NCBI RefSeq assembly: GCF_900106955.1
Contig: NZ_FNNI01000008.1
Coordinates: 123,903-187,902 of the forward strand
DNA: 64,000 nucleotides
Origin: Aidingimonas halophila
GTDB lineage: Bacteria; Pseudomonadota; Gammaproteobacteria; Pseudomonadales; Halomonadaceae
Direction of reading: 5' to 3'
The position numbers were made by a program, and so were the translations under genes. The notes under the pieces were generated by a model. It saw nothing but the letters and a program-made list of their open reading frames with translations, ran no database searches and was not told where the DNA came from. Positions 16,196 through 26,239 of the stretch are shown piece after piece; position 1 is the stretch's first letter, and each line of letters begins with the position of its first letter.

Positions 16196-16522
16196 TGTCG
16201 TTGTACCTGACTGTGATCCTGTAACGTGATATCGCGCGATAAATCACATTTTGGAAGAGCAAAATAACACTATTGTGCTATATGTGATGTTAGACTTTGG
16301 CGGCAATAGCCTATCTTTCCTTGTTTTACTTATTGATAATGAAGCAACATTTTAGAAACTCGACAGCCGGAGCATGAAGTGTGAAAGTCGTTTTTTGTGT
16401 TATTTTAGCGGTTTTCGTGTGATGTGTTTCCCGGTTACTGGAAGCCGACGCAGGCAGGCTGAAGTGGTTCGTCCATCGACTCATGGTGTGGGACCATGGC
16501 GCTGACCAAGGGAGATGTCGTT
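16196..16522. promoter_or_regulatory. Divergent control region between the FGGY kinase and the DeoR regulator
   Basis: 327 bp, markedly AT-rich in its middle, with no gene. It holds TATCGCGCGATA (16230-16241), a perfect 12-bp palindrome 35-46 bp upstream of the kinase ATG, with GTGAT and ATCAC on its flanks. This is a reasonable DeoR-family operator candidate. Promoter hexamers could not be assigned with confidence. Confidence 0.45.
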
Positions 16523-17344
16523 ATGCACAACGATGGAGGGGAGTCATCGAACACGCATGTGGGTGTGCAGGGGGCTCGGCAAGGGGTGAAGCAGCGCCGC
16601 AGGGCCATGCTCGATTTCATCATTCAAGCTGGTACGGCACAGGTTGATGAGCTGGCCAGTGCGTTCGGTGTGAGCCGGATGACGGTACACCGGGATCTCG
16701 ATACCCTGGTCAAGCAGGGACTGGTTCATAAGCAATACGGTGGTGTCACGACACGCTCGACCAATGTCGTGGAAAGTAATTTCCAGTTTCGATTGCGTAT
16801 CGCGGACAGGGAAAAGAACGAGTTGGCCAGGGCGGCCGCCGAGTTCGTCCAGCCCGGCGAGGCCATCATGCTGGATGATTCGACGACGGCAACGTATGTG
16901 GCGCGCCATTTGATCGCCATCAATCCTCTGACGGTCATCAGTAATGGTTTTGGGGTCATTGAGACGTTGAAGGATACCCAGGGAATTCAGGTCATTGGCC
17001 TGGGGGGGGATTATCGGCCCCGCTTCAATGCGTTTCTGGGGTTGCTGTGTGAACAGTCCATTGGCCATCTGCGGGCCAATACGGTGCTGATGTCAGTATC
17101 GGCCATTCATGGCACGACGGCCTACCTTCAGGATCAGGAGGTCGTGAAGGTCAAGCGGGCGCTGATGGAGGCAGCGGACCGACGCATTCTACTCGTCAAT
17201 AGCCAGAAATTCGGGTCCAGTGCGTTGAATCGATTAGCGGATCTCAGTGAGTTCGACATGATCCTGACTGACGATCAGGTGGACCGTGACATCATTGACG
17301 CGTTGCAGGCCGAAGGCATGGACGTGAGGGTGGTCGCAACGTGA
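16523..17344 (+). CDS. DeoR/GlpR-family transcriptional regulator
   Basis: 273 residues from ATG 16523, which has GGGAGA at good spacing; an ATG at 16496 lacks one. The N-terminal winged helix is RRRAMLDFIIQAGTAQVDELASAFGVSRMTVHRDLDTL, the DeoR signature with VSRMTVHRDL as recognition helix. The C-terminal domain (AIMLDDSTTATYVARHL, VISNGFGVIE) is the sugar-phosphate-sensing fold. It is divergent from the FGGY kinase operon and is the obvious candidate to repress it and respond to a phosphorylated intermediate such as a tetrulose phosphate. Confidence 0.92.
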   Translation: MHNDGGESSNTHVGVQGARQGVKQRRRAMLDFIIQAGTAQVDELASAFGVSRMTVHRDLDTLVKQGLVHKQYGGVTTRSTNVVESNFQFRLRIADREKNELARAAAEFVQPGEAIMLDDSTTATYVARHLIAINPLTVISNGFGVIETLKDTQGIQVIGLGGDYRPRFNAFLGLLCEQSIGHLRANTVLMSVSAIHGTTAYLQDQEVVKVKRALMEAADRRILLVNSQKFGSSALNRLADLSEFDMILTDDQVDRDIIDALQAEGMDVRVVAT

Positions 17345-17356
17345 GGGCGGCACGGA

Positions 17357-17384
17357 GGCCACGGGGCACGCTCACCCCGTGGCC
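17357..17384. terminator. Hairpin between convergent DeoR and fba genes
   Basis: GGCCACGGGG and CCCCGTGGCC form a perfect 10-bp stem with an 8-nt loop, 12 bp after each stop. There is no T-run on either side, so termination strength is uncertain. Confidence 0.6.
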
Positions 17385-17395
17385 GCATCGAGCGA

Positions 17396-18460
17396 TCAGT
17401 TGACTCGCGGATCCAGTTCACCGCTGTCGTAGCGCTGATACATGTTTTCCAGGTTGATCGGCTTGATCTTGCTGGCATTGCCGGCCGTGCCGAATGCTTC
17501 ATAACGCGCAATGCACAATTCGCGCATGGCCGTCATGGTTTCCTTGAGGAACTTGCGGGGATCGAATTCCGCCGGATTGTTGGCCAGGAAGCGGCGGGTC
17601 GCGCCGGTGGAGGCCAGGCGCAAGTCAGTATCGACATTCACCTTGCGCACGCCATGCCTGATGCCTTCGACAATCTCGTCGACCGGTACGCCATAGGTCT
17701 CGGGAATGGCGCCACCGTATTCGTTGATGATGTCCAGCCACTCTTGGGGCACCGAAGACGACCCGTGCATCACCAGGTGGGTGTTGGGGATGCGTTCGTG
17801 AATCTCCTTGATTCGCTGGATGGAGAGGATATCGCCGGTCGGTGGGCGCGTGAATTTATACGCGCCGTGGCTGGTACCGATGGCAATGGCCAGCGCATCG
17901 ACATGCGTAGCTTTGACGAACTCGGCGGCTTCTTCGGGATCGGTCAGCAACTGGTCGTGGGACAGCTTGCCATCAGCGCCGACGCCATCCTCTTCTCCGG
18001 CCTCGCCGGTTTCCAGACTACCCAGGCAACCAAGCTCGCCCTCGACGGACACGCCACAGGCGTGGGCCATTTCGACAGCGCGCCGGGTGACATCGACATT
18101 GTACTCGTAACTGGCCGGTGTCTTGCCGTCTTCCCGCAGGGAGCCATCCATCATGACCGAGGAGAACCCGAGTTGGATGGAGCGCTGGCATACCGCTGGG
18201 CTGGTCCCGTGGTCCTGGTGCATGACGACCGGGATGTGGGGGAATTCCTCCACGGCCGCCAGAATCAGGTGGCGCAGGAAAGGCGCGCCGGCATATTTGC
18301 GTGCACCGGCCGATGCTTGCACGATCACCGGAGAATCGGTGGCATCGGCGGCTTCCATGATGGCACGCATCTGTTCGAGATTGTTGACGTTGAATGCTGG
18401 TACGCCGTATCCCTGTTCGGCGGCGTGGTCCAGCAACTGGCGCATGCTGATCAGTGCCAT
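17396..18460 (-). CDS. fba: Class II fructose-1,6-bisphosphate aldolase
   Basis: 354 residues, the size of the CbbA-type (class IIA/B) zinc aldolases. Metal and active-site stretches visible are VVMHQDHG near 77-84, VEGELGCLG near 138-146, [12 protein letters not shown] near 191-202 and [10 protein letters not shown] near 230. It cleaves fructose-1,6-bisphosphate (or sedoheptulose-1,7-bisphosphate) to triose phosphates. It follows pgk by 79 bp in the epd-pgk-fba order familiar from E. coli. A class I FbaB is encoded 5 kb away on the other strand. Confidence 0.95.
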   Translation of the reverse strand: MALISMRQLLDHAAEQGYGVPAFNVNNLEQMRAIMEAADATDSPVIVQASAGARKYAGAPFLRHLILAAVEEFPHIPVVMHQDHGTSPAVCQRSIQLGFSSVMMDGSLREDGKTPASYEYNVDVTRRAVEMAHACGVSVEGELGCLGSLETGEAGEEDGVGADGKLSHDQLLTDPEEAAEFVKATHVDALAIAIGTSHGAYKFTRPPTGDILSIQRIKEIHERIPNTHLVMHGSSSVPQEWLDIINEYGGAIPETYGVPVDEIVEGIRHGVRKVNVDTDLRLASTGATRRFLANNPAEFDPRKFLKETMTAMRELCIARYEAFGTAGNASKIKPINLENMYQRYDSGELDPRVN

Positions 18461-18486
18461 TGGTTCACTTACCCATTTGCGTGAAA

Positions 18487-18510
18487 CGGCGCGACCCTTG
18501 GGCCGCGCCG
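18487..18510 (-). terminator. Hairpin between pgk and fba
   Basis: CGGCGCG and CGCGCCG form a 7-bp stem around ACCCTTGGGC, which can pair further inside. It may be an mRNA-processing or stability element separating pgk from fba expression. Confidence 0.45.
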
Positions 18511-18539
18511 GGATTGAAAGTCATGACGGTGTCGTCGGT

Positions 18540-19703
18540 TTATTGGGCGGCGGCCTCCAGTGCCGCCACGGCAGGTAGCGTCTTGCCCTCCACGTACTCC
18601 AGGAACGCTCCGCCGCCGGTAGAAATATAGGAGACCTGATCGGCAACTCCGTATTTATCGATCGCCGCCAGCGTGTCTCCACCACCGGCGATGGAAAATC
18701 CGCTGCTGTCAGCGATCGCTTGGGACAGGGCCTCGGTGCCTTGACCGAACTGATCGATTTCGAAGACACCGACCGGCCCGTTCCACAGGATAGTGCCGGC
18801 ATCCTTGAGCAAGCCGCCGAAGCGTTCGGCGGTCAGCGGACCAATATCGAGGATCATCTCATCGTCCGCGACCTTGTCGACGGGTTTGACGACGGCGGTG
18901 GCGGTCTCGGAGAACTCGGTGGCCACCACGACGTCGTCAGGCAACGGAATTTCGACCTTCTCCATCAGAGCCAAGGCCTGGTCGACCAGGTCGGCTTCGT
19001 ACAAGGATTTGCCGACATTGTAACCAGCCGCCGCAATGAAGGTGTTGGCGATGCCACCGCCCACAATCAGTTGGTCACACTTCTCGGACAAGGCGTTGAG
19101 CACTTCGAGCTTGGTGGAGACCTTGGATCCACCGACGATGGCGATCATGGGTCGGGCCGGAGTGGCCAGTGCCTTTTCCAGGGCTTCCAGTTCCGCGGCC
19201 AGCAGGGGGCCGGCACAAGCGATCGGGGCAAAGCGGGCGACGCCATGAGTAGATGCCTGGGCGCGATGAGCGGTACCGAAGGCATCCATGACATAGATGT
19301 CACACAGCGCGGCATACTGCCTGGCCAGTGTCTCGTCATCCTTCTTTTCGCCCCTGTTGTAGCGGACGTTTTCGAGCAGGACGACTTCGCCCGCCGCAAC
19401 CGCGACCGGCGTGTCGAGATAGTCACGCTCGAGGCGGACCGGTTGCCCCAGCAGTTCGCCAAGGTGCCGGGCGACCGGCGCCAATGTGAACTCGTCTGCC
19501 GGCTCGCCTTCTGTCGGTCGCCCGAGATGGCTCATGAGTATGACCTTGGCGCCGGCCTCGACCGCTGCGTTGATTGTCGGCAAGCAGGCCCGCAAGCGGG
19601 CGTCACTGGTTACGCTTCCATTCTTGACGGGAACGTTGAGGTCCTCGCGGATCAGGACTCGCTGACCGGCGAGGGGAATATCGGTCATCTTGCGTACATT
19701 CAT
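18540..19703 (-). CDS. pgk: Phosphoglycerate kinase
   Basis: 387 residues, the usual bacterial length. [13 protein letters not shown] near 17-29, [13 protein letters not shown] near 57, the [17 protein letters not shown] block near 180, and the C-terminal nucleotide-binding [15 protein letters not shown] are diagnostic. It interconverts 1,3-bisphosphoglycerate and 3-phosphoglycerate. The ATG at 19703 overlaps the epd stop (ATGA) and gives the usual protein length; an internal ATG at 19688 would trim five residues. Confidence 0.97.
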   Translation of the reverse strand: MNVRKMTDIPLAGQRVLIREDLNVPVKNGSVTSDARLRACLPTINAAVEAGAKVILMSHLGRPTEGEPADEFTLAPVARHLGELLGQPVRLERDYLDTPVAVAAGEVVLLENVRYNRGEKKDDETLARQYAALCDIYVMDAFGTAHRAQASTHGVARFAPIACAGPLLAAELEALEKALATPARPMIAIVGGSKVSTKLEVLNALSEKCDQLIVGGGIANTFIAAAGYNVGKSLYEADLVDQALALMEKVEIPLPDDVVVATEFSETATAVVKPVDKVADDEMILDIGPLTAERFGGLLKDAGTILWNGPVGVFEIDQFGQGTEALSQAIADSSGFSIAGGGDTLAAIDKYGVADQVSYISTGGGAFLEYVEGKTLPAVAALEAAAQ

Positions 19704-20773
19704 CGGGCACGTCCTCGCGTTGGCAAACCGGAGTGAGAGATGGCTTCGGGGGCCAGCCGAGCGAGTCGTCGCGTCACATCGATCATGCGATTGGCAAAGC
19801 CCCACTCATTGTCGAACCAGCAGAGCATCTTGATCAGGCGCTGACCGGCGACCCGCGTTTGAGTGGCATCCACGATACCGGAGCGTGGATCATGGTTGAA
19901 GTCGACCGAGGCGGTCGGTTCCTCGGTGTAGCCAATCAATCCGGCCAGTCGCTCGCGGCAGGCGGTGGCCAGCAAGTGATTGACTTCGTCAGCCGTCGTG
20001 TCGTGTTTGACGCAGATCGCCATATCCATGGCCGAGACATTGATCGTCGGAACTCGAACGTGCAAGCACTGGAAGCGGTCGCTGAGTTGTGGCATCAGGC
20101 GATTGATCCCCCGAGCCAGCCCGGTATCGACCGGGACGATAGACTGCATGGCCGAACGTGTCAGACGCAGGTCGGTCTGGTGATAGGCATCGATGACGGG
20201 CTGATCATTCATGGCCGAGTGAATGGTGGTGGTGACGCCGTGTTCGATGCCCAGAGCCTCGTCGAGTACCGTTAGAATCGGTACCAGACAGTTGGTTGTG
20301 CAGGATGCTGCCGAGACGATGCGGTGGGAGGCCTCAAGTTCGTGATCGTTGATACCGCACACGATGGTGGCGTCGACATCGCTTTCGGCAGGCTGCGAGA
20401 AGAGCAGCCGCCGGGCCCCGGCTGCCAGATGGCGTTCGGCGGTGGACCGGTCCTTGAAACTGCCGGAGCACTCCAGAACCAGGTCCACGTCGAGTTCCTC
20501 CCAGGGGAGATCCGCCGGGTCGGGGCGATTGATCACGCGAATCGGCTGGTCGTTGATGATCAGGTGACCGTCTTCGGCTGACACGTGGCCGGGAAAGCGC
20601 CCGTGCGTCGTATCGTAGCGTGTCAGGTAGGCAATCGTGTCCAGGTCGGAAAGCTCGTTGATTGCCACGACTTCGAGCGAGGGAGACGTGTCACCGTCTT
20701 GCCGCTCGTGCAAGGCGCGCAGGATGCTTTGACCGATGCGGCCATAACCGTTGATGGCGATGCGATAGGCCAT
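19700..20773 (-). CDS. epd: D-erythrose-4-phosphate dehydrogenase (Epd), GAPDH family
   Basis: 357 residues from ATG 20773 ([14 protein letters not shown]). The catalytic Cys is in [39 protein letters not shown] and [16 protein letters not shown] follow E. coli Epd more closely than glycolytic Gap. Epd oxidises D-erythrose-4-phosphate to 4-phosphoerythronate for pyridoxal phosphate synthesis. It is first in the epd-pgk-fba unit. Its substrate is the predicted end product of the nearby tetritol pathway, which may be coincidence since this gene order is conserved. No strong ribosome site is visible. A Gap function is the alternative. Confidence 0.88.
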   Translation of the reverse strand: MAYRIAINGYGRIGQSILRALHERQDGDTSPSLEVVAINELSDLDTIAYLTRYDTTHGRFPGHVSAEDGHLIINDQPIRVINRPDPADLPWEELDVDLVLECSGSFKDRSTAERHLAAGARRLLFSQPAESDVDATIVCGINDHELEASHRIVSAASCTTNCLVPILTVLDEALGIEHGVTTTIHSAMNDQPVIDAYHQTDLRLTRSAMQSIVPVDTGLARGINRLMPQLSDRFQCLHVRVPTINVSAMDMAICVKHDTTADEVNHLLATACRERLAGLIGYTEEPTASVDFNHDPRSGIVDATQTRVAGQRLIKMLCWFDNEWGFANRMIDVTRRLARLAPEAISHSGLPTRGRAR

Positions 20774-20829
20774 GGGTGCCCAACTGAATTCAGAAATTCG
20801 GGAGGCGGAGATTCTACCGCATTTACCGG

Positions 20830-21552
20830 CTATAAGCCCAGCAATTGCCATGCCAGAGGTAACAGGAGAGCTGTCAGGATTCCCGTCAGGCTCATGCCCA
20901 GGGAGGCGAAGGCACCGGCGGTAGAGCCGAGTTCAAAGGCGCGTACCGTGCCAATGGCATGCCCATTGACGCCCAGTACGAAGCCGATGATACGTGGGTC
21001 CTTGATACCCAGCCATGCCGCCAGGGGGCCGACGGTGAGCGTCGTCATGACACCCGTGATCAACAGTCCGCCCATCATCAGCGCAACCGACCCGCCCAAC
21101 TGCTCCGTAATACCGATGGCGATCGGCGCAGTGACGGACTTGGGGGCAAGAGATGCCATGACATCAGGGCGAGCGCCTAGTATCCAGGCGAGGGCGACGG
21201 AATAGAGCGATGCGAGCATGGCGGCGGGCGGCAGGCTCAGCAGAATGGGTTTCCACAGTGCCTGAATGTGATGACGTTGTTGGTAGAGTGGTATGCCCAG
21301 TGCCACGGTTGCCGGGCCCAGCAGCAACATCAGCCAGGCAGCCCCCTGGCGATACTCGTCATAGCTGATGCCGAGTAATGCCAGAGAAGTCGCGACGAGC
21401 AGGGCGGCGACCAATACCGCTGGGCACCATCCTGGACGACCCAGGCGCTCGAAAATCCTCATGCCTGCAAGATAAGCTGCCAACGTCACCGTGATTGCCA
21501 GCAATGGTGAGGCGAGCAAATGGTCGCGCAGGTCGATGACAGTCTCAGTCAT
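20830..21552 (-). CDS. lrgB: LrgB/CidB-family membrane protein
   Basis: 240 residues and several hydrophobic segments. LAPKSVTAPIAIGITEQLGG near 138-157 and GFVLGVNGHAIGTVRAFELG near 190-209 are the conserved LrgB blocks. It forms an inner-membrane pair with LrgA. The family was described as antiholin-like; the plant homologue PLGG1 exports glycolate/glycerate and B. subtilis PftAB imports pyruvate, so small-acid transport is possible. The ATG at 21552 overlaps lrgA by 8 bp and has GGAG upstream. Confidence 0.9.
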   Translation of the reverse strand: MTETVIDLRDHLLASPLLAITVTLAAYLAGMRIFERLGRPGWCPAVLVAALLVATSLALLGISYDEYRQGAAWLMLLLGPATVALGIPLYQQRHHIQALWKPILLSLPPAAMLASLYSVALAWILGARPDVMASLAPKSVTAPIAIGITEQLGGSVALMMGGLLITGVMTTLTVGPLAAWLGIKDPRIIGFVLGVNGHAIGTVRAFELGSTAGAFASLGMSLTGILTALLLPLAWQLLGL

Positions 21553-21904
21553 CCTGATCTCCATTGCGTGGCATGAAGCGACACATGAGCCAGAACGTCG
21601 TCAGGACACTGAGCAGCGTACCTGCGATCAGTGCCACGCCGACAGCCAGCCACTGGCCGGCGAAGTCATCGACGATGAAGAAGACGCCGACCACGCCCGG
21701 CATGATCAGCATGGCCAGCATCTGGATCAGGGGTTGGCTGGCGGCAGCGATATCCGGGTTGAGGCAACCGCGCTGCAGCAGCCAGGCCGTCATCAGTAGC
21801 ATGCCGGCGACACCGCCCGAGACCGGGATCTGGCCCAGCACGACCACGCTTTCACCGAGAAGCAGGAAACCCAGTAGCCAGAGGAAACCGCGCAATACCG
21901 GCAT
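21545..21904 (-). CDS. lrgA: LrgA/CidA-family membrane protein
   Basis: 119 residues with four hydrophobic segments. MPVLRGFLWLLGFLLLGESV at the N-terminus and PVSGGVAGMLLMTAWL and LIMPGVVGVFF are typical of CidA/LrgA. It partners the overlapping LrgB. The ATG at 21904 gives the normal family length; the reading frame stays open further upstream but runs into the sigma-32 promoter of the divergent hsp20 genes. Confidence 0.88.
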   Translation of the reverse strand: MPVLRGFLWLLGFLLLGESVVVLGQIPVSGGVAGMLLMTAWLLQRGCLNPDIAAASQPLIQMLAMLIMPGVVGVFFIVDDFAGQWLAVGVALIAGTLLSVLTTFWLMCRFMPRNGDQDD

Positions 21905-21918
21905 GATGATTTCGTCCC

Positions 21919-21947
21919 CTTGAAATATTCGTCGATGTCCCCATTTT
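21919..21947 (+). promoter_or_regulatory. Heat-shock (sigma-32) promoter of the hsp20 pair
   Basis: CTTGAAA (21919-21925), a 13-bp spacer, then CCCCATTTT (21939-21947): an essentially perfect RpoH promoter, about 97 bp upstream of the first hsp20 ATG. Confidence 0.85.
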
Positions 21948-22044
21948 GCAGAATACGGAAAACCTGTCAGTATCGACAGCGTATCCGGGGTGGGCCGCTC
22001 GGCCCGGTGACTCCGATACAACCTAGCGTGAGGAGGTGTTCGAT

Positions 22045-22503
22045 ATGTTCGGAGATCTCAAGCGTTTTGATACCCATCAGTACCAGCCTGACTGGTTCCA
22101 GCAACTGTTCGATAGTCTGTTTCCCGATACCGGCGCTGCCGATATCCGTTCTGTTCCGCGAGGCAGTTTTCCCTTGATCAATGTCGGGCGGACCGATGAC
22201 GCCGTGCATGTCTATGTCTTCGGCGCCGGCCTGACGGCTGGCGATCTGGAAATCAGCATTCAGGACAATGTCTTGACCCTGCAGGGTAAGCGCGGCACTC
22301 AGGATGAGGATGACGCCGGGGAGAAGGCGCGTTCACACTATCGGCGTGAAAGGGCCAGTGGCGAGTTCTCACGAACCATCGCCTTGCCTGAAGGGCTGGA
22401 TCCCGATCGTGCCGAGGCGCAATTCAGTAACGGCGTGTTCCGCATTCATCTGCCCAAGCGTGCTGAGCTCAAGCCGCGTCGGGTCGAGATTCAGGCAGCC
22501 TGA
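22045..22503 (+). CDS. Small heat-shock protein Hsp20 (first copy)
   Basis: 152 residues from the ATG at 22045 with AGGAGG eight bases upstream; a GTG at 22036 is in frame but overlaps that site. The alpha-crystallin domain spans about 45-150 with FPLINVGRTDDAVHVYVFGAG, DNVLTLQGKR and the C-terminal ASGEFSRTIALPEGLD and FSNGVFRIHLPKR. It is an ATP-independent holdase that binds unfolding proteins in the cytoplasm. It is behind a sigma-32 promoter and is followed by a second Hsp20 after 53 bp, suggesting hetero-oligomers. Confidence 0.95.
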   Translation: MFGDLKRFDTHQYQPDWFQQLFDSLFPDTGAADIRSVPRGSFPLINVGRTDDAVHVYVFGAGLTAGDLEISIQDNVLTLQGKRGTQDEDDAGEKARSHYRRERASGEFSRTIALPEGLDPDRAEAQFSNGVFRIHLPKRAELKPRRVEIQAA

Positions 22504-22556
22504 CTCTCATGGAGCAAGATGATGAGCCCTCTGTTGAGATGAGGAGGTGATTGACC

Positions 22557-22949
22557 ATGAACGATGTCGTCAAGCATGACAGCTCTCGTCGCGATGTATC
22601 CACCGAGAGTCGTCAGACAGTCACGCTGTGGCCGGCAGTGGATATCTATGAAGAGGACAATGCACTGTATGTGGTCGCCGATATGCCGGGCGTTCCCCAC
22701 GACGGACTGCAACTCGAAGTCGATAACAACGTCCTGAGCATTGAAGGCGAGATCAGTCTCGACATGCCTGAAGGGATGTCGGCGATCTATGCCGAGTTGC
22801 GTGGACAGCGCTTTGCACGTCGCTTCACGTTGAGTCATGAAATCGATAGTGAGGCGATTGAAGCGCGACTCGAGAATGGGGTGCTCAACGTTCGACTACC
22901 CAAGAAGGAAACCCATCGCCGCCGACGTATCGAGATTCAGGCGGCGTGA
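22557..22949 (+). CDS. Small heat-shock protein Hsp20 (second copy)
   Basis: 130 residues from ATG 22557 (GAGGAGG upstream). The alpha-crystallin domain has PAVDIYEEDNALYVVADMPG, NVLSIEGEI, RFTLSHEIDSEAIEARLENG and VLNVRLPKKE. It is clearly diverged from the first copy, with a shorter N-terminal arm, so it is a class-different partner rather than a fresh duplicate. Both copies end in the same IEIQAA-type tail. It is cotranscribed from the sigma-32 promoter and ends at a terminator. Confidence 0.95.
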   Translation: MNDVVKHDSSRRDVSTESRQTVTLWPAVDIYEEDNALYVVADMPGVPHDGLQLEVDNNVLSIEGEISLDMPEGMSAIYAELRGQRFARRFTLSHEIDSEAIEARLENGVLNVRLPKKETHRRRRIEIQAA

Positions 22950-22965
22950 TACCCGCCCTGAGCCG

Positions 22966-23004
22966 CGGTACTCTCCGGGTTCGTTCCGGGGAGTACCGTT
23001 TTTT
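22966..23004 (+). terminator. Rho-independent terminator after hsp20
   Basis: CGGTACTCTCCGG pairs with CCGGGGAGTACCG (one G-U pair), followed by TTTTTT. Confidence 0.88.
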
Positions 23005-23088
23005 GCGCGTATTGGCTATTGCCTGCAAAGCAGCATGCTCTAGGATGAAAGGTTCACCCTAGAGGCGTTTGCAACAGAGGACATGACG

Positions 23089-24141
23089 ATGACGGATATT
23101 GCCGCGCTGCTGGGCGGAGAGGCGGATAGCCTGCTCGGTCACACCTGCCGGGGAATTCCCAAGGAGCAGATTCATATTCCGGGGGCCGACTTCGTGGACC
23201 GGGTCATGGTCGATAGCGATCGCAGCCCACAAGTGCTGCGTAACATGCAGGTCCTGTTCGACCATGGCCGGCTTGGTGGAACGGGGTATCTGGGTATCCT
23301 GCCGGTGGATCAGGGCGTTGAACATTCGGCGGGCGCCTCGTTTGCGCCCAATCCGCAGTATTTCGATCCCGCCAATATCGTTGAGCTGGCCATCGAGGGT
23401 GGCTGTAATGCCGTCGCTTCGACGCTGGGCGTCCTGGGCTCGGTCGCTCGTCGCTATGCCCACAAGATCCCGATGTTGCTCAAGCTCAACCACAACGAGA
23501 GTCTGACGCTGCCGTCGATGTACGATCAGACGCTGTTCGCTCAGGTCGAACAGGCGCATGAGATGGGGTGTGTCGCCGTCGGGGCAACCATCTATTTCGG
23601 CTCGCCCGAGAGTCGACGCCAGATCACCGAGATCAGTGAAGCGTTCGAGCGCGCGCATCAACTCGGTATGGTGACGGTCTTGTGGGCTTATTTGCGCAAC
23701 CCTCAGTTCAAGCACGAAGGGACCGACTATCATGTCGCCGCTGACCTGACCGGCCAGGCCATCCATCTGGCCGCAACGATCAAGGCCGATATCGTCAAGC
23801 AGAAGCAGGCCGAGACCAACAACGGCTATCGTGCCATCGGTTTCGGCCATACCCATGACAAGGTCTATAGTGAATTGACGTCGGAGCACCCCATCGACTT
23901 GACACGCTATCAGGTCGCGAGCTGCTACATGGGGCGTGCCGGTATGATCAATTCAGGGGGAGCGTCCTCGGGGGCCAACGATCTGGCGCAGGCCGTGCGC
24001 ACGGCAGTGATCAACAAGCGCGCCGGCGGCATGGGACTGATTTCCGGACGCAAGGCGTTCCAGAAGCCCATGGCAGAAGGCATCGAACTGCTGCATGCCA
24101 TTCAGGATGTCTATCTCGACCCGCAGGTCACGATTGCCTGA
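23089..24141 (+). CDS. fbaB: Class I fructose-bisphosphate aldolase (FbaB/DhnA type)
   Basis: 350 residues. [20 protein letters not shown] near 66-85, [13 protein letters not shown] near 126, [17 protein letters not shown] near 160 and the Schiff-base Lys region [20 protein letters not shown] near 229 define the family. It cleaves fructose-1,6-bisphosphate without metal. ATG 23089 is preferred, with GAGG eight bases before it; ATG 23083 is only two bases from that site. An inverted repeat CTCTAGG/CCTAGAG (23038-23064) lies in its leader. Its own terminator follows. Its position between the epd block and the tetritol genes suggests use in gluconeogenic growth on such substrates. Confidence 0.93.
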   Translation: MTDIAALLGGEADSLLGHTCRGIPKEQIHIPGADFVDRVMVDSDRSPQVLRNMQVLFDHGRLGGTGYLGILPVDQGVEHSAGASFAPNPQYFDPANIVELAIEGGCNAVASTLGVLGSVARRYAHKIPMLLKLNHNESLTLPSMYDQTLFAQVEQAHEMGCVAVGATIYFGSPESRRQITEISEAFERAHQLGMVTVLWAYLRNPQFKHEGTDYHVAADLTGQAIHLAATIKADIVKQKQAETNNGYRAIGFGHTHDKVYSELTSEHPIDLTRYQVASCYMGRAGMINSGGASSGANDLAQAVRTAVINKRAGGMGLISGRKAFQKPMAEGIELLHAIQDVYLDPQVTIA

Positions 24142-24185
24142 ATGCGTTCCTTCGCCACGACTGTCGGCGGGATGTCGATGGTTCA

Positions 24186-24217
24186 CGGCCCCAGCTAATG
24201 GCTGGGGCCGTTTTTTT
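24186..24217 (+). terminator. Rho-independent terminator after fbaB
   Basis: CGGCCCCAGC-TAATG-GCTGGGGCCG, a perfect 10-bp stem followed by TTTTTTT. It lies between convergent fbaB and tkt. Confidence 0.92.
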
Positions 24218-24233
24218 CGGCTGGGTGCGGCGC

Positions 24234-26225
24234 TCAGCTCAGTAACGCTTTGGCGCGTTCGACGACATTGTCGACGCGGAAGCCGAAGTGGGCGAACAGG
24301 TCCCCGGCCTTGCCGGATTCGCCGAAGGTGTCCATGGCGATGATGTCACCCTCGGGACCGACATAGCGATACCAGGGCATGGGGTGGGCGGCCTCGATGG
24401 CCAGGCGCCGGGTCACTGACGGTGGCAGCACACTGTTGCGGTAGTCGGCGTCCTGGGCGTCGAAGACATCGGTGGCCGGCATCGAGACCACGCGCACGGC
24501 GCGACCGGCGCTTGCCAGTTCCGCAGCGGCATCCATGGCCAGGCCCACCTCGGAGCCGGTGGCGATCAGGATCAATTCGGGGGTCCCCTCGCTGTCCTGA
24601 AGGATGTAGCCGCCGCGCAGGATGTTGGCCAGCTGCTGCTTGTCCCGCGACTGATGCGGCAGGCCCTGTCGCGACAGCACCAGGGCGGTCGGCCCGGCCT
24701 GGCGCTTGAGCGCGGCATGCCAGGCGGCGGCGGTCTCGACGTCATCCGCCGGCCGCCAGGTCGACAGGTTGGGGGTCGAACGCAAGGTCGCCAGCTGCTC
24801 GATCGGCTGGTGGGTCGGGCCATCCTCGCCGAGCCCGATGGAATCATGGGTGAACACATAGATGGCCTGCTGGCCCATCAGCGCCGCCATGCGCACCGAG
24901 TTGCGCATGTACTCCATGAAGATCAGGAAGGTCGCGGCGTAGGGAATGAACCCGCCGTGCAGGGCGATGCCGTTGGTGATGGCCCCCATGCCGAATTCGC
25001 GCACCCCGTAGTGCAGGTAGTTGCCCGAAGCGTCCTCGCGGGAGATCGCCCTGGCCCCGTCCCAGACGGTCAGGTTCGACGGAGCCAGGTCGGCACTGCC
25101 GCCGAACAGTTCCGGCAACTGCGGGCCCAGGGTGTTGAGGCAGGCCAATGAGGCCTTGCGCGAGGCGGTATCGCCGCCGTCGGCCTGGGTCGCCTCGATC
25201 AGCGCTTCGCTGCCCAGGTCCACCGGCAACTCGCCATCCAGCCGACGTTGCAGCTCTCTGGCCTGCTCGGGATAGGCCTCGGCATAGCGGGCGAAACGGG
25301 CCTGCCAGTCGGCTTCACGCTGCTCGCCGCGGGCCGTGGCATCCCAGCCCTGATACAGCGCCTCCGGAACATGGAAGGGCGCATGCGGCCAGTCGAGCCG
25401 CTCGCGGGCCGCCGCCACCTCCTCGTCACCCAACGCCGCCCCGTGGCAGGCCTCGGTGCCCTGCTTGTTGGGCGCGCCGAAGCCGATCACGGTCCGGCAG
25501 ACGATCAGCGACGGCCGATCGTCATGCTGACGGGCCAGCTCGATCGCCGCCTTGACCTCGTCCGGATCGTGGCCGTCCACTGCCGGCACCACATGCCAGC
25601 CATAGGCCTCGAAGCGCCTGGCGGTATCGTCGGTGAACCAGGCCTCGACCTCGCCATCGATGGAAATGCCGTTGTCATCGTAGAAGGTGATCAGTTTCCC
25701 CAGCCCCAGGGTGCCGGCCAGCGAGCTCACCTCATGGGAAATGCCCTCCATCAGGCAGCCGTCGCCGACGAAACAGTAGGTGTAATGGTCGATGATGGCA
25801 TGCCCGGGCTGGTTGAACTGGGCCGCCAGGGTCTTCTCGGCGATGGCCATGCCGACGGCATTGGCCAGTCCCTGGCCGAGCGGCCCGGTAGTGGTCTCCA
25901 CGCCCGGCGTGTAGCCGAACTCCGGATGGCCCGGTGTCCTGGAGTGCAGCTGGCGAAAGTGCTGCAGGTCCTCGAGGCTGACGCCATAGCCGGTCAGGTG
26001 GAGCAGGGAATAGAGCAGCATCGAGCCATGGCCGTTGGAGAGCACGAAGCGATCGCGGTTGGGCCAGTCGGGGTTGGCGGGGTTGTGCTGGAGGTAATCG
26101 TTCCACAGCACTTCGGCGATGTCGGCCATGCCCATGGGGGCACCGGGGTGGCCGGAGTTGGCCTTCTGGACGGCATCCATGGACAGGGCCCGAATGGCGT
26201 TGGCCAGTTGAAAACGTGACGGCAT
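24234..26225 (-). CDS. tkt: Transketolase, copy 1 (in the dhaKL-tal operon)
   Basis: 663 residues from ATG 26225 with GGAGG upstream. [17 protein letters not shown] near 29-45, the thiamine diphosphate motif [15 protein letters not shown] (about 152-166) and the pyrimidine-domain [18 protein letters not shown] near 470 are diagnostic. It moves C2 units between sugar phosphates in the cytoplasm. It is the last gene of dhaK-dhaL-tal-tkt and its start region overlaps the tal end, so it is expressed with tetrulose catabolism, where it would consume D-erythrose-4-phosphate. It differs from copy 2 (36939-38930) at only about four residues (Gln6, an Ala, and Lys and Ser at the C-terminus). Confidence 0.96.
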   Translation of the reverse strand: MPSRFQLANAIRALSMDAVQKANSGHPGAPMGMADIAEVLWNDYLQHNPANPDWPNRDRFVLSNGHGSMLLYSLLHLTGYGVSLEDLQHFRQLHSRTPGHPEFGYTPGVETTTGPLGQGLANAVGMAIAEKTLAAQFNQPGHAIIDHYTYCFVGDGCLMEGISHEVSSLAGTLGLGKLITFYDDNGISIDGEVEAWFTDDTARRFEAYGWHVVPAVDGHDPDEVKAAIELARQHDDRPSLIVCRTVIGFGAPNKQGTEACHGAALGDEEVAAARERLDWPHAPFHVPEALYQGWDATARGEQREADWQARFARYAEAYPEQARELQRRLDGELPVDLGSEALIEATQADGGDTASRKASLACLNTLGPQLPELFGGSADLAPSNLTVWDGARAISREDASGNYLHYGVREFGMGAITNGIALHGGFIPYAATFLIFMEYMRNSVRMAALMGQQAIYVFTHDSIGLGEDGPTHQPIEQLATLRSTPNLSTWRPADDVETAAAWHAALKRQAGPTALVLSRQGLPHQSRDKQQLANILRGGYILQDSEGTPELILIATGSEVGLAMDAAAELASAGRAVRVVSMPATDVFDAQDADYRNSVLPPSVTRRLAIEAAHPMPWYRYVGPEGDIIAMDTFGESGKAGDLFAHFGFRVDNVVERAKALLS
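24694..26174. repeat. Near-identical direct repeat inside tkt copy 1 (pair with 37399-38879)
   Basis: Compared line by line, this 1481-bp stretch appears identical to 37399-38879 (constant offset 12705). Outside it, within the same genes, differences appear at once: three in 24684-24693 and one at 26175, becoming frequent at both ends. Identity includes silent positions, which indicates recent duplication or gene conversion. Confidence 0.8.
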
Positions 26226-26239
26226 CTCGAAACCTCCGA

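Noticed and set aside
25248..26219. A 323-codon open frame antisense to tkt copy 1, repeated (335 codons) at 37953-38960 antisense to copy 2
   Set aside because: It is the mirror of a long, GC-rich real gene; the translation is low-complexity Gly/Val/Leu/His without family motifs, and its duplication only reflects the tkt duplication.
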